NCBI GenBank assembly: GCA_014084085.1
Contig: NPFB01000078.1
Span: forward strand, 110,935-172,059
Origin: Hondaea fermentalgiana
Lineage: Eukaryota; Sar; Bigyra; Thraustochytrida; Thraustochytriidae
DNA length: 61,125 nt
Direction: 5' to 3'
The notes under the pieces are model-generated. The model was not told where the DNA came from. It did not search any database and saw nothing but the letters and a program-made list of their open reading frames with translations. A program made the position numbers and the translations under genes. Below, piece after piece: positions 28,201 through 39,960 of the stretch (the stretch's first letter is position 1; every line of letters starts with the position of its first letter).

Positions 28201-31200
28201 AGTTCGTGAACGCATCAACGTGGGACTTCCGTCGGATCTTGCTCGCTTCCGGAGGCTTTAATGTGGCACTGGACGGCGCCATCCCGATCGACACTGGCTT
28301 CGGCGAGCAGGTTGTGCTGCAAGTGACGGAAGAACACCGCGCTGCTGTAACGGCAGAAGTAGCAGCTGGAAGTGATGTGCTCGTGACACTGACGACTGGC
28401 TTCGTGAAGGACTTTGCGGGCAATGATGCTGACGCTGTGAGCGATCAGAACGCTACTCTTGCGATGGATGACACAGCTCCAACATTCGTCGAGGCGGGTC
28501 TGGACCTCAACAATGGCACGCTCATGGTCATGTTTAGCGAGTTTGTCAACGCATCAACGTGGGACTTTAGTCGGATCTCGCTCGCTTCCGGGGGATTCAA
28601 TGTGACACTGAATGGCGCAGTTTTGGTCGACTCTGGCTTCGACGAGCATGTGGTCCTGCAAATCACAGAAGAGCACCGCGCGTCTATTACGGCCGAAAGA
28701 TCTGCTGGATATGACGTCTTGATCACTCTGTCCATGGGTTTTGTGCAGGATTTTGCAAAGAACGACGCTGATGCTGTCAGTGATGAGATAGTCGGCACCA
28801 AGGATGACAAAACTGCCCCTTCATTCGCATCGGTGAATCTTGATCTCAACAATGGCATCCTGACGTTGGTTTGGGATGAAATCGTAAATGCAAGTACATG
28901 GACAGAAGACCGTGTTTCACTCGCAAGTGGAGGTTTCAATGCTTCTATTCTCGGGTCAATTCTACTTGAGAACGTGTGGACAAATACTGTGACCCTGCAA
29001 TTACCTGAGGTCCAGCGAGCAGCCATCACGGCCGAGGTCGCGACATCAAGCGACGTGTTCATTACGCTGGCTGCCGGGTTTGTTCAGGATTTCGCACAAA
29101 ATGACGCTGTTGGCGCCAGCAACGAACTTGTAACCAAGGTGGACGACACAACGTCGCCAGAGTTTGTTTCCGCTGGTGTGGACCTGAACAACGGAACCTT
29201 CATGGTCTTGTTTAGCGAATTCGTCAATGCTTCCTCGTGGTCAGGGACTCTCATGAGTATCAAATGTGGCGCTCTCGATCAAAACCTCGTCACGGCCCAA
29301 CTTTTGCTTCAGGGCATCATCGATGACCAGATTGTACTTCAATTGCCCGAGGCCCAAAGAGCAGCCGTTGCAGCCGAAGTGTCGGTGGGGAACAATATCA
29401 CCATCTCGCTCACATCTGGGTCTATTCAGGACTTTGCCCAAAACGACGTACTTCAAATTGTAGACGCTGAGCTAGACAGGGTCGACGATACAACGGTTCC
29501 ACTCTTTATTTCAGCTGATCTCAATCTGAACAATGGCACTCTCGTGATCGGCTTTAGCGAGTTTGTCAATTCGAGTGCATGGCGACCGAGTCTAGGAACA
29601 CTTTCCAGTGGCGCATATCAAGCATATATGGCAGATGCCATCTTACTGAACGGCGATGTCAACGAGTTCCTCGAGATTGCGCTCTCTGAAGAGCAGCGTG
29701 CAGCACTAACGGCTGAAGTAGTGGCAGGGAATGAGGTGCAAATTGCGCTCGATGTCGATTTCGTGCGGGACTTTGCAGGAAATGCTGCCGCTGCTTTGCC
29801 AGCAACCGCTGTGAACAAGACCGATGACGCGCTGGCATCTTCGCTCAGTGACGCCTCGCTCGACCTCAACATTGGGGAGCTTGTTTTCTCGTTCAGCGAG
29901 TTCATCAATGCAAGTACTTGGCGCGCAGACCTTGCCACGCTCTCAAGCGGTTCGTACTTTACGCAATTAACAGGTGCTACGCTAATTGACGACACTGTAG
30001 ACGACCATGTCTTGGTTCACTTAACAGAGCCGCAACGATCGGAACTTGCCTCCAACTTTGCAAATGGTACCCTCATTTACCTCAACCTCTCGAGCGGCTT
30101 TGTTTCGGATTATGCAGGTGTGCACGCCACATCTCTTTCGTCGTATGAGGTTCTGTGCACGGCAGACACGCTTTCACCAGAATTCCTCTCTGCAGCGCTG
30201 GACTGCAACACGGGCTCACTTGCTCTGAAGTTTGACGAGTTCGTTGTGCCTCCCACGTGGAACCCAGAAGGAATCAAGCTCGCTTCCGGGACGTATCAAG
30301 TTTCTGCAAGCAGTGCTGACTTCCTCAGTACTGTCAACAGTGAAAGTGTCGCGCTGATTTTAGACGAAGCAGAACGCTCTGAATTTGCCGGTAGAGACAA
30401 GAATGGAGATATAGTCGCAGTTCAGGTCTTTGCAAATCTCATTGAGGACTCGGCTGGAAATCAACTTGTCCCACGCACTATCACGGCTACAACTGTCTCA
30501 GACACAACCAGTCCCAATTTATCTTCGTCGACTCTTGATCTGAATAACGGCACGCTCAAGGTTGCCTTTTCTGAGTTCGTTGTGCCATCTACCCACAACG
30601 CGAGCAAGCTTTATCTTGCGAGCACCATGTACTCAACTAAAGGAGGTGAGCCGGCCGCCCTGCTCGAGACGACAATTCAGGACAAGGTACGACTGCATTT
30701 TGGGGAGATCGAGCGGTCTCTTCTTGCACGCGCGGCTCTTACGGACGATCTTCAGATCTACCTTGAGAATGGCTTTGTTCAAGACGCCGCTGCAAACCCA
30801 AATGAGCCGTATGTCCATCTTGTTCCGGTTGTCATGGACGCGACGCAGCCGTTCCTTTTGGCTTCAAGTCTGGACATCGAGACTCGGCATCTTATGCTCA
30901 ACTTTTCGGAGCTGGTATTCGCAGATGATCCTCGACAGGTGCGTATACTCACAGGTGACCTTGACATATCTCTCGGACTGGACCTTGCATCGGAAGGAGA
31001 GGCAGTCTCATTGCTTCCGTCTCTTTCTGCAGTATGGGATATCACGCTCTCTTCGGAGCAGCAGGTGCACGTGGCAAACGTGTCCGCGAACGGGCAATCC
31101 GAGATTGTGGTCAGTATTCTAGCTGATGCAGCGCTGGACTTTGGCAATAATTCTGTCGTAAATGAGACGATGTCCGTTGTGGTCACTCCTGACACAAAGC

Positions 31201-34200
31201 CGCCATCCATCTTGGCATCAAGCATTGATCTGGGAACCATGATTGCTTCCTACAATATCTCTGAGTATGTCGATCACGTCGATCTATCGAGCGTTTCCAT
31301 TCAGAGCGTTACAGTCGAGTCGATTGCCCGCATTCTGGAGAATCGCTACTCTGGCGAGCTCGTGCTGGAGCTTTGGTCAAACGATCTCAAGGATCAAGCC
31401 ACACTCGCGTACTTGGCTGGGGGTTCAGTCACATATACGCTTGCGATGGGTGCCTTTGCGGACGTCGTCGGCAACGGCATTTCTGCTACTGGATCGCAGC
31501 CCTTTGCGACAGTTGTTCCAGATACGGTGCGACCACTGTTGTTGAACATTACCGTGGACCTTGGGAGCAAAGAGGTTTTCGCCGTTTTTGACGAGACTGT
31601 GACCAACGTTTCTTGGACTCATTTTGCTCTTCAAAACACGAACCAGACTGCAACTGTCACATTGCACCCGTACGACACGGCGGAGCCGGCATCTTCAAAC
31701 ATTGAGCAGCTTTACACAATGCCAGAAAGCGTGCATCTCGCGGCAAGCCTCATTGGCGTGGATTTGGCCAGCGTGGCTGTCCTTGCAAATGCCTTTTCTG
31801 ACCTGTCCAGTAACACGAACCTCGATAGCGTCGGTCAGCCCTTCACCTTGCTCGTACAGGACGAGGTACTCCCAGAAGTCGTAGGAGGAGAGATCTTTAT
31901 CGACCTTGGAACTGGGGCCCTTCGATTTAATCTTTCGGAGCACATCTCCATTAGCTCGATTGACCTCAGCAAAATCCTTCTGGTTGACGAGAGCGACGGC
32001 AGTACGCATAGTCTTCATGCTTTCCAAAGTACGGTGTCTACAGGAACGTCATACGCGACCCAACTCGACATTATCATCGATGTGGAGAGCCGCATCTTTG
32101 CCGTCATTGCTCACAAGTGGGCGGGCGTTCTCACGCTCAGATTTGAAGCTGAAGCTTTTCGAGATGCTAGCGGAAATCCAAACAACGTACAAACACTTTC
32201 GGTCGCCGAGATTGTACCAGATCTCATCGAGCCCAACGTCACCAAAGTGGATCTCGACCTCGACGCCGAGGTTCTTCACGTTGAGTTTTCTGAGCCCATC
32301 AATGTGACGCGAGTCAACGCTCTCGCAGAGACCCTTTCAGAGACTCTTTTTATCAGAACAGAAGGAAACCACAGCGTTCCCTTCGAGTTGAGCGCCCCAG
32401 CGAATGGGACGCCTCAGGTTTTTGCCTCAGCCGTCAACTTTCCTATTGCTGAATCCGCGCGACGTGAAATGAACGTCGCAGCACTCTCGGCGTCTAGCTT
32501 TCGTCTCGCGTATCTTGCCACGAGCAATGCCTTTCTCGACGCCGCAGATAATGCCGTGCCCTATGACGATTCATTCTCGAGCTTTGACGTTGCAACGCTT
32601 ACGTTGGACACGACCCCGCCGATCGTGGAAGCGGTCACCGTTGAGATTAAGCACGGTCGCATAATTTTCTCTGGAGATGAGTCTCTCGACCCGTCGCGAC
32701 TCGATGTCTCGAAAGTCGTTATTGAAAGCAGCCTGACTCTCGATATTGCCGAGTGCGAGGTACAGAACATCAGCTCTCTTGCTGAGGCCAACGAGTTCAT
32801 CATGTCTGATGCGCAAATTGTGCTTTATCTACCGTTTATGGACAATGCTTCAGATGTGCACATGACGCTCTTGCCGGGTGTCGTAAGCGATGTCATGGGA
32901 AACGCCAACACGCAACCTTTTGACTTCGTCCTTTCGCCTGACACAACGTTCTTCGAGACCCGAATCATGGCTGTGAACTTTGTTCAGATTGTCCGTGGCG
33001 CTGTGAAATCAATTGAATTTATTGGCACGGGACTATCATCTGGGCAGAGCGCAAAGTGGGTCGGTGGTGCTGACTGCACAGCGCAAGGTGTCTCGCTCAA
33101 TGACGGCACCGGCAGTGGTGGCCATGTTGCCATTACAGAAGCAGGCAACGTTGGGCCGTACCGAACCGTGAGCCAGCCCATCTCGTTCGATGTTGAGTCG
33201 GACCCGACCGACTTCTCCCTCTGCTACGAGTCAGAACTCTATGAAGCGTGGACCATGACTGTTTTCGCAGTGCAGAGCTTTAGCCAGGATAGCGGAGCCG
33301 ACGATCACATTGTTGTGGGCGTGCCCAAGTCGCAAACGTTTCAGGGGGTTGGCGTTCAGTCTGGCGATATGGTGAAATGGGTGACAACGGTGGATGAATG
33401 CGATGAAGTTACGGCACCTGTGCATCACGCCACGAACGCTGCTGCTGCTGTATCTTCCGCACTCCGCGTTTCAAATCTGCAGATCGGTCCTCGCACGGAT
33501 GCCAGCTTTGAGGACCCTGTTCTTACGCTGTGCTACAAATTCAACACAGAGCCGTATTTCTTTTTCGAAGAATTCACGCTCGAGGTCCATCGGGTTGTTT
33601 CTATGTTGAGCACAGATCGCCTGGTGGCAACCCAGACCAAGACGATGGAATTTTTTGGGGTGAATCTTGCTGCAGACGTGGACCGTCTCGTTTGGGTTCA
33701 GACTGCCAACGCCTCATCAGATGCGGACTGTGAGACCGAAGACATTCAGCTCGACCTCTCCCCTGGGGCACTTTTGACTGGATATCAGGACGTGGCAGTT
33801 TCCATCGAGTTTGCACCTCTCCCGGAGAGAGGCTACTCGCTGTGCTATGGTTTCCAAAGTGAGCCGCTGAGACTGTATACCGAGATCACATTGCTGCCGT
33901 GCGAGATTGTGGCCTACAACGTATCGCAGGGAAGCCACCACGTTGCTGTACGAGACGTGAGCAAAATCTTCTACTTTCATGGCAGCGGATTTGACGAGAC
34001 AGTCGATCGTATTTCCTGGACGTCAGATCCGTCCGATGTCGACGCGTGCGCACTTTATCCTGCCAGTATCGGCCAAAAGATGACGGGTGAACAATACAGC
34101 TCAGGATATGGACCCCTTTCGTTTGATGCGACGATTGAAATCGCGTACTTGTGCTATGGCTTTGGTACCTCGGAACCTTGGCAAATCTACGAGGACGTGT

Positions 34201-37200
34201 TCCTGCAAGTGCGGGCGGTAAACAGCGTGAACTTGACGCGAACCATTGCAAATCTTAATCCGCCTGAGATCGTTGGTTTCACCGGCGCGTATCTTTTCGC
34301 CGACGACCGGGCTAAATATGTGCCGCATGTCTCTGGGCTTACCGATACCGAGCTCTGCGCGCTTACGGGATCGCAAGGCGCCACAGAAACACTACGTCTG
34401 GGTTCCGTGAGCTTTGGCGCCACGGCCCCGCTCGCTTTCCCTGCTCCAAGCGCATCCGTACCTTATGTGTTGTGCTACGCACACGAGATTGAGCCATTTG
34501 CCCTGTACTCTGAGCTAGAAATGCAAGTGGATGGTCTGGTGTCTTTCACTCCGACAGAGTACATCGAAGGTCTCGAATACAACGTTAATTTCGAGGCCAT
34601 TGGACTCGAAGAGGACGACATTGTTCGCTTTATCGAGACCGAAGATGGCGCGGCGGTCAGCGATGCCCTCTGCGAGACGGAAGAAGCCGTTCTCACGGTG
34701 GTCATTGACAACCCGAGTGCCCAGCGGCTTGTGTTTCCTCAGCGAACCTCGTCCGACACTCGCACTCACCCGCTTTGCATTACCTTTCGGCGCGACATGA
34801 ATGCGAGCTTGCAAAAGATATATGACGTGCACGTGCGAGCCTTCGGGATCGAAAACGCGAGTCTGGCAGATGTGGTTGTTGGCGAGACGACGGAAATTTT
34901 CTTTCAAGGTACTGGGATCGCCGAGGGCGATCTCGTTAAATGGGTCTCTTCCGAAGAAGTGGAGGATCATCTTGACTGCGATAGCGCGACCAGCCTTACA
35001 ATGTCGCCGGAAGGCGACGCGATGGGCGCCGCGAAAATTGCCTCGCAGGTTTTTGCGCTTGGAACGTCCCAAGCTGTCCTATGCTACAAATTTGAAGGTC
35101 ACGCACGGTACAGGCTTTATGAGAACATTGGTCTTGTCGTCAACACCGTGTACTCTTTGAGCCCGCCTCATGCCATCGTGAACTCAACGCAGACCATGGT
35201 GCTGGACCTCGCCATGGTGCGCGCCGGAGACAAGGTTCGCTTTGTTCCGGAAGGAAGCTCATGCAATGACGAGGATGTTCAGGACATGGGGGAAACACTA
35301 GACGTGAAGATTGTCGTCTGCGAGCAGGTCAGCGCCCCGGCCAACGCCAGCAAGGCACCTTATACGAACAAGTGTGCGCAGATTTCGCCAACTTTTCTGA
35401 GTGTGCCATCCGCAGGAACTTCTGTGTTTCTCTGCTACAAATTCGCACGTGAAGCCTCATACGCTTCGTTCCCGGACGTAAGAGTGCGTGTTGTAGCTCC
35501 GACGTTGACAGCACAGAGCAGCAACTTCTTCGTCTCTGGTGTAAGCAAGACGCTGGAATTGACGGGTTCCTTTGGAATTTCCTCTGGAGACAAGTACAAG
35601 TTCGTCGAGTATGATGTGGAGTCTTGTGACAATGCGACAGACGTTGCGGAGAAGTCGGTTTTAACCACGGTTTTGGGAGACGATGACGCTCTCGTCAGTG
35701 GCACCGCGACTCTCGAGGTTGACATCGACATTGGTACAGTCGATGAAGCAAACCTTCTCAAACACCGTCCATACCGACTTTGCTACCGTTTCGGCGCGAG
35801 CGGACCTATGCTCTTGTACAAACAAAGAACGCTCACGGGGCTCAAACTATCCAAGGTCTTGCTCGCGACGCGGCCCGACAGTGTCGTTGCAGGTGCGGAG
35901 GTAGTCTTTGAGTTCCACGGCCAAGGCGTTGCCGATGGAGACACGGCCAAATGGGTTGGAAGCGGCGATGCGTGCGACGCTGATGGGGCAGCAGGATCCT
36001 CTGCGCAGCTCGTGATTGAGCAGCGCGCAAGCTTTCGATTCGATTTGGGGATTTCCGATTTGCTCCTTTGCTACAAATTTCAAGACGAACCCTTTGTGGC
36101 TTTCCCGTCGCTCGTCCTCGGGCGCGTGGCCTATGATGAGATGGTAGTTTCTGCGTCAAGCAGCAATTCAAGTACCACCACAGCGGAAGACGCGGCGCTC
36201 TCGAGCGAGGAGGTCGTTTCGGAGAAGCTTTTAGAGGAACAGACCAAGATTGACAGTAAATTGCAGCAAGAGGCACGTCTAACTATCTCGCTGGATCGCG
36301 ACTTTGCGGAGCTCAAACCAGGTTCTGAAGCGGAGAGCACCTTCAAGGCGAGCTTCGTGGAAGATATGCGCAAGAGCCTGGGGATCCCGTCGGATCGAAT
36401 TCGTATCACCGGCCTGAGCAGTGGTTCCGTGATTGTGAATTTCATCATTCTGCCACCCACATCGGATGACGATACGCTACCGGCGGAAACTGCAGCTGCT
36501 ATTCTTGTGGAAAAGGTTCTCGATATCGATAGTGATCTGTACACAGAATCGGCAGTGCTGGGGAGCGTCAAGCGGGACGTTCCCGTGGAGGTCGTCGTGT
36601 TACCGAACGAAGATGCGCTTGCGCGAGCCAACGAAACAGCAACTGCTCAGCTGGCGCAACAAGAATCCGATCTCGAGATCGTGGACTACCAAGAGGGAGG
36701 CCTGGTCATTTTCGCCAAAGCCGTCAAAGTTGCAGTCGAAGAATTTGACTCGTATGTTGACCTTCGTGTTCTCCGAGAGCACGGTTCCTCGGGGACGCTG
36801 CACGTGGATTATACAACACGCGACGGAACAGCGCTAGCTGGCGTTCACTACACGCAGAGTGAGGGTTCTTTGGCCTTTCGCGACAAAGAGACGGAAAAGA
36901 CCATTCGCATTCCGATTCTGCGTGATGACGCCGTGGGACCTCCCTTCCGATGGTTCGTTGCCGAGCTGTCTCTTCCGCGCACATATGAAGATGCCAAGCT
37001 GGGGACGCGGACCACGGCTCTTGTGAAAATCTTTGACTTTGGGGACGGAGAGCAGCTTGTTGGTGATGCCTTCACCATCGAGTCTGGGACGAGCAATGAG
37101 ACGCATGGTTGGTCCGTCTCGCACAATGTAGTCAATGAAGCGACCAATGCCTGGGTCGATGTGCATGGTCTTTTCAGTGCAGACAAGCTGTACGCGAGTG

Positions 37201-38456
37201 AGGAGTATAATGAGCGCTGTGACTTTGCAAGTTCGATTGGCCCGTGCACGTATTCGTGCGAGTACGGGGGTAGCTACGCGCTCTCTTCGGGACGCGATGA
37301 TGGTGTGCTCGAGTTGTCTGGGTCGGAATCCTCGTACGTCGCGTCCGCAGAACCCTGGGACTCTTCCATCACGACTGCATTTACGATATCAATGTGGGTG
37401 CGCATGGCAGAGGGGGCAAGCCTGACAGGTCGCGAGACTATGCTGTCGTACCAGGTTGCCGGTCAAAGCGGACTGAACGAGATCGCGTTGGTGAATCCGA
37501 GCGATCTCACGCTGGTCGTGCATGGCCGAGTTGACGCTCTTCGCCTGAGCGGAGAGTCTTCTGGGATCGATGTAAGCGATGGCGCGTGGCACTTCATCGC
37601 AGTCTCATGGACCTCTGCGGGCGGTGAGGTCTTCTTTTATCACAATGGGTTGCTCGCAGCAGAGGTCGGGCCATTACGCGCAGACACTGCAATTGTTGAG
37701 GGAGGTGCCTGGGTCGTGGGACAAGCGCAGGGCGCCGAGCCATGCTTTACAAGAACTGGCTGTAGCTTTGTGCCTGGTCGTGCTTTCAATGGGACTGTGC
37801 AGAATGTACGTGTGTGGAGTCAAGCGCGGTCGCTGGAGCAGGTACAAGGTGGGATGCGCTGGCCCTTTACCCTTTACCAGGGTAGTTTGCATTTGTATTG
37901 GCGTTTCCGCGTTGACGACAGTATCCTTGGCGTTGTCAGCAATATCGCCTTGGCTGGGGGAGATCACGATGGTCTCCTTGGCGCAGGTGCGATTCTTGGG
38001 GATGGGGCCCCTTCGGCACACCAAAACTACCCTTGCGGAAAGGTGCATCAGAATGTGTTTTACTTTGAGGCTCCAGCGCGGTACCAAGGTGACTTGCGAA
38101 ACGTGTACAATGGTCGACTGCAATTTGAGCTTTTCTCCTCGAGTCAGCACGGGACACCTCGCGATATGCGGGGGACAGTTGTTCTTGAGGGTGGAGGTCT
38201 GGTTCTGTCGAATGCATTGCTTGGTTTCCCAACGACTACACAATCTTCGGGGTGGCGTGGATATTCTTTAGTTTTGCAGGAAGATCAAGGCTGGATCGTT
38301 GAGCCCTCGGGAGCGCAGGCCACTTTTGAGGAGTTTTGGAGCGTTTTGCGCAATGTGACGCGTCTTGGTATCCGCGGCGATCTCATGGAGTATTCACGTG
38401 AGGGCTCAGGGCAAGAGACCACATATTTGAACAATGTGGCCTTAATCAAGGTATGA
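25285..38456 (+). CDS. Giant modular surface adhesin (5' end missing in gap)
   Basis: At least 4,390 codons, open from the gap edge (first full codon 25287) to the stop at 38456. Upstream codons stay in frame, so no internal GTG or ATG is the true start. Architecture by position: about 22 Ig-like units of about 112 residues (25287-32940), the first 14 well conserved and later ones decaying; ten two-cysteine 'LCYKF' units of about 105 residues (32966-36130); a SEA-like segment (36278-36470, LDRDFAEL...DRIRITGLSSGSVIV); a Calx-beta domain (36668-37060); a LamG/pentraxin-like domain (37200-37915); and a laminin-B-like domain (38035-38453, FYFEAPARYQGD to YLNNVALI). There is no transmembrane segment at the C-terminus. 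It is presumably secreted and matrix- or cell-binding; that role is inferred. The N-terminal half is probably the fragment at 1-1208. Confidence 0.92.
25287..32940 (+). repeat. About 22 tandem Ig-like coding repeats (~336 bp)
   Basis: Each unit carries a DLDLNNGTL strand, SEFVNAST, a variable core, EEHRAAVTAEV, GFVKDFAGND and a DDTTAPTF linker. The AGN followed by DTTAPTF boundary is typical of bacterial Ig-like adhesin arrays. Units around 25300-25560 and 28350-28615 are nearly identical at DNA level, while units after about 30,200 retain only D.G...FSE. Confidence 0.9.
32966..36130 (+). repeat. Ten tandem 'LCYKF' coding repeats (~316 bp)
   Basis: Consensus features per unit: a G.G...GD element, then KWV or a variant (AKWVGG, VKWVTT, LVKWVSS, TAKWVGS), a Cys about 8 residues later, and a C-terminal LCYKF..EP...Y followed by a short strand. 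Each unit thus has two regularly placed cysteines. LCY-type motifs run from 33217 to 36063, with one exception (LCITF). Confidence 0.88.
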
Positions 38457-38775
38457 ATGAATGACTGAATGAGTGAATGAGAGAGTCCTAACAAGGATGA
38501 TGATTTTATTGAAGCATTGGCGGCTTTCGAGGAATGAGACTTTGTCGTGATTTTCTCCATCAAGCATGTTGACTTTATTGACTCAGTTTTTGAAACGAGA
38601 GACCTTCGTATTAGCTTCCACATCAAGCAAGTTGAATTTATTGACTCCCTGTCAGTTTTTGGAACGAGAGACTCCAACCGCGCTTCGTCTCTTCTTACAA
38701 TCGCAAGGAAATGATTGTGCAAAACGTGAAAAGCGGTTGAGAAAATGTGTTTTCGTACAGATGTTCGTTTTGTTT
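38457..38775. other. Convergent 3' intergenic region adhesin/NOP16
   Basis: 319 bp. A GAATGA-type repeat follows the adhesin stop (38452-38484), then the three ~65-bp repeats described separately. Confidence 0.6.
38505..38672 (-). repeat. Three imperfect ~65-bp direct repeats, each with an AATAAA on the minus strand
   Basis: Units start at 38505, 38574 and 38637 with plus-strand TTTATTGA and contain ...TTTTTG(A/G)AACGAGAGAC and CATCAAGCA(A/T)GTTGA. On the minus strand each begins TCAATAAA, placing three potential poly(A) signals 134-266 bp beyond the NOP16 stop. Confidence 0.75.
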
Positions 38776-39402
38776 CTACACGGGCGAGAGTCCCGTCTCG
38801 CGGAATTTGACAAAGCGTTGCGCCTTGCGCCGCAGATGACCCATGGGGTGCTGGTAAATGTTGAGTTTAATGTCTCGGCACATGGCCTTGTAGTCTGTGC
38901 CATATTTGTCAACAAGTGGCGCAATAAAGAGACAATCTTCTTCACTCATCCAGTGAGCTGGGCGCCGGCGCTCTGTGAGTCCTCTGTGCGAGAGAGCAGT
39001 GTCTTGGTCGATGCCTTTATCATCGACGGTCTTTTGCAGGATATCGGCGACTCTGGGTTCGGAAGCATCAGCGGCGACCTTTTCGTTTTTAGCTTCTGTC
39101 GCAGACGCTGGCTTTTGCTTCTTGGCGCTGGTTTCATTCGCTGCCTTTGCTGCCTTTTCTGCTTCGCGCTTGCGCTTGGCATAGCGCGCGCCCTCTGCAG
39201 GTTCTGTAAAGACGGCGCCAGTCTCGACGGCTGCATTTGCATCAGTGGCAAGACCAAATTTCTCGTAATTCTTCTTGAGCGTCCCCTTTTTCCATGCTTT
39301 CTGCACCACGTTGTTGCCCTGGATGCGCGACGCCCTTTGGTCTTTTGCCCTGCGAACCACCTTGGGGCCCTTGCGCTTGAGGTTCTTGCCGTACCCGGGC
39401 AT
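38776..39402 (-). CDS. NOP16: Nucleolar protein 16 (NOP16)
   Basis: 208 residues from ATG 39402 (MPGYGKNLKRKGPKVVRR); an in-frame GTG four codons upstream is not needed. NOP16 features are the basic N-terminus, the helix NNVVQKAWKKGTLKKNYEKFGLA, a variable Lys/Ala-rich middle, and the C-terminal block FIAPLVDKYGTDYKAMCRDI followed by a Tyr/Gln- and Arg-rich helix. NOP16 is a nucleolar factor for 60S subunit assembly. The middle linker is longer than in human NOP16 (178 residues). Its 5' end diverges from the unknown gene at 39961, and its 3' end carries three candidate AATAAA signals. Confidence 0.9.
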   Translation of the reverse strand: MPGYGKNLKRKGPKVVRRAKDQRASRIQGNNVVQKAWKKGTLKKNYEKFGLATDANAAVETGAVFTEPAEGARYAKRKREAEKAAKAANETSAKKQKPASATEAKNEKVAADASEPRVADILQKTVDDKGIDQDTALSHRGLTERRRPAHWMSEEDCLFIAPLVDKYGTDYKAMCRDIKLNIYQHPMGHLRRKAQRFVKFRETGLSPV

Positions 39403-39960
39403 CTTTGCTGTCACTAACGCCTCTCGCTCGTCTTACGCGCCTCACCTGAACGAAACTCGAGAAGCTTTTCGCTACGGACGACGTCCCTGTGGCCTTCGCG
39501 ACGGGTCTGCGAGCGCGACGCTAGTGCTCAACGCGCTCGGCCGGTTCTCTCGCGCGTCAGGGTCTGCACTCTGCTCCCTCGCGCACTCGACGACTGGTTT
39601 CTGCTTTTGTCCTCTATCCTTGTAAGAAAAGGCTCATATGTGTCACATTTTACCACAGACCTGAAAGCACTCTTGCTTCGTTCGTCGGCAAGCGGGCGAG
39701 CTGCGACTCGAGCGCTACTTCGACTGACGACATGCTCTCGATCCTGACGAAGCGCTCGATATCTGCATCGTGCATCTGTGTTTCGCCGAAGATTGCAAGC
39801 ACCAGCAACTTTGCCGCGCGCGCAAGCAATGCAAAGATGATACTAGCTACTAGGATAAACCATACCTTGATCAGACTACGACCAAGGCACTAACTACCGC
39901 CTGTTTGCTTGCTTGCTTGCTTGCTCGCTTGCTTGCGACGAACAAAACCACGACACGCCG
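39403..39960. promoter_or_regulatory. Divergent region NOP16 / unknown gene, with possible small ORF
   Basis: 558 bp between divergent starts. It holds a minus-strand frame (39650-39775 from ATG, open upstream to about 39890) with a protein-like translation, discussed under findings, and (GCTT)n at 39904-39936. It presumably contains both promoters. Confidence 0.45.
39650..39775 (-). CDS. Possible small protein or terminal exon
   Basis: 41 codons from the ATG at 39775 (MHDADIERFVRIESMSSV...) to TAA at 39650. The frame continues upstream for about 38 codons as a hydrophobic segment (IIFALLARAAKLLVLAIFGE) before a stop. Codon choice resembles neighbouring genes. The overlapping plus-strand frame from ATG 39732 reads like a mitochondrial presequence (MLSILTKRSISASC...), so strand is uncertain. 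No family recognised. It may be a spliced gene's last exon or chance. Confidence 0.25.
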   Translation of the reverse strand: MHDADIERFVRIESMSSVEVALESQLARLPTNEARVLSGLW

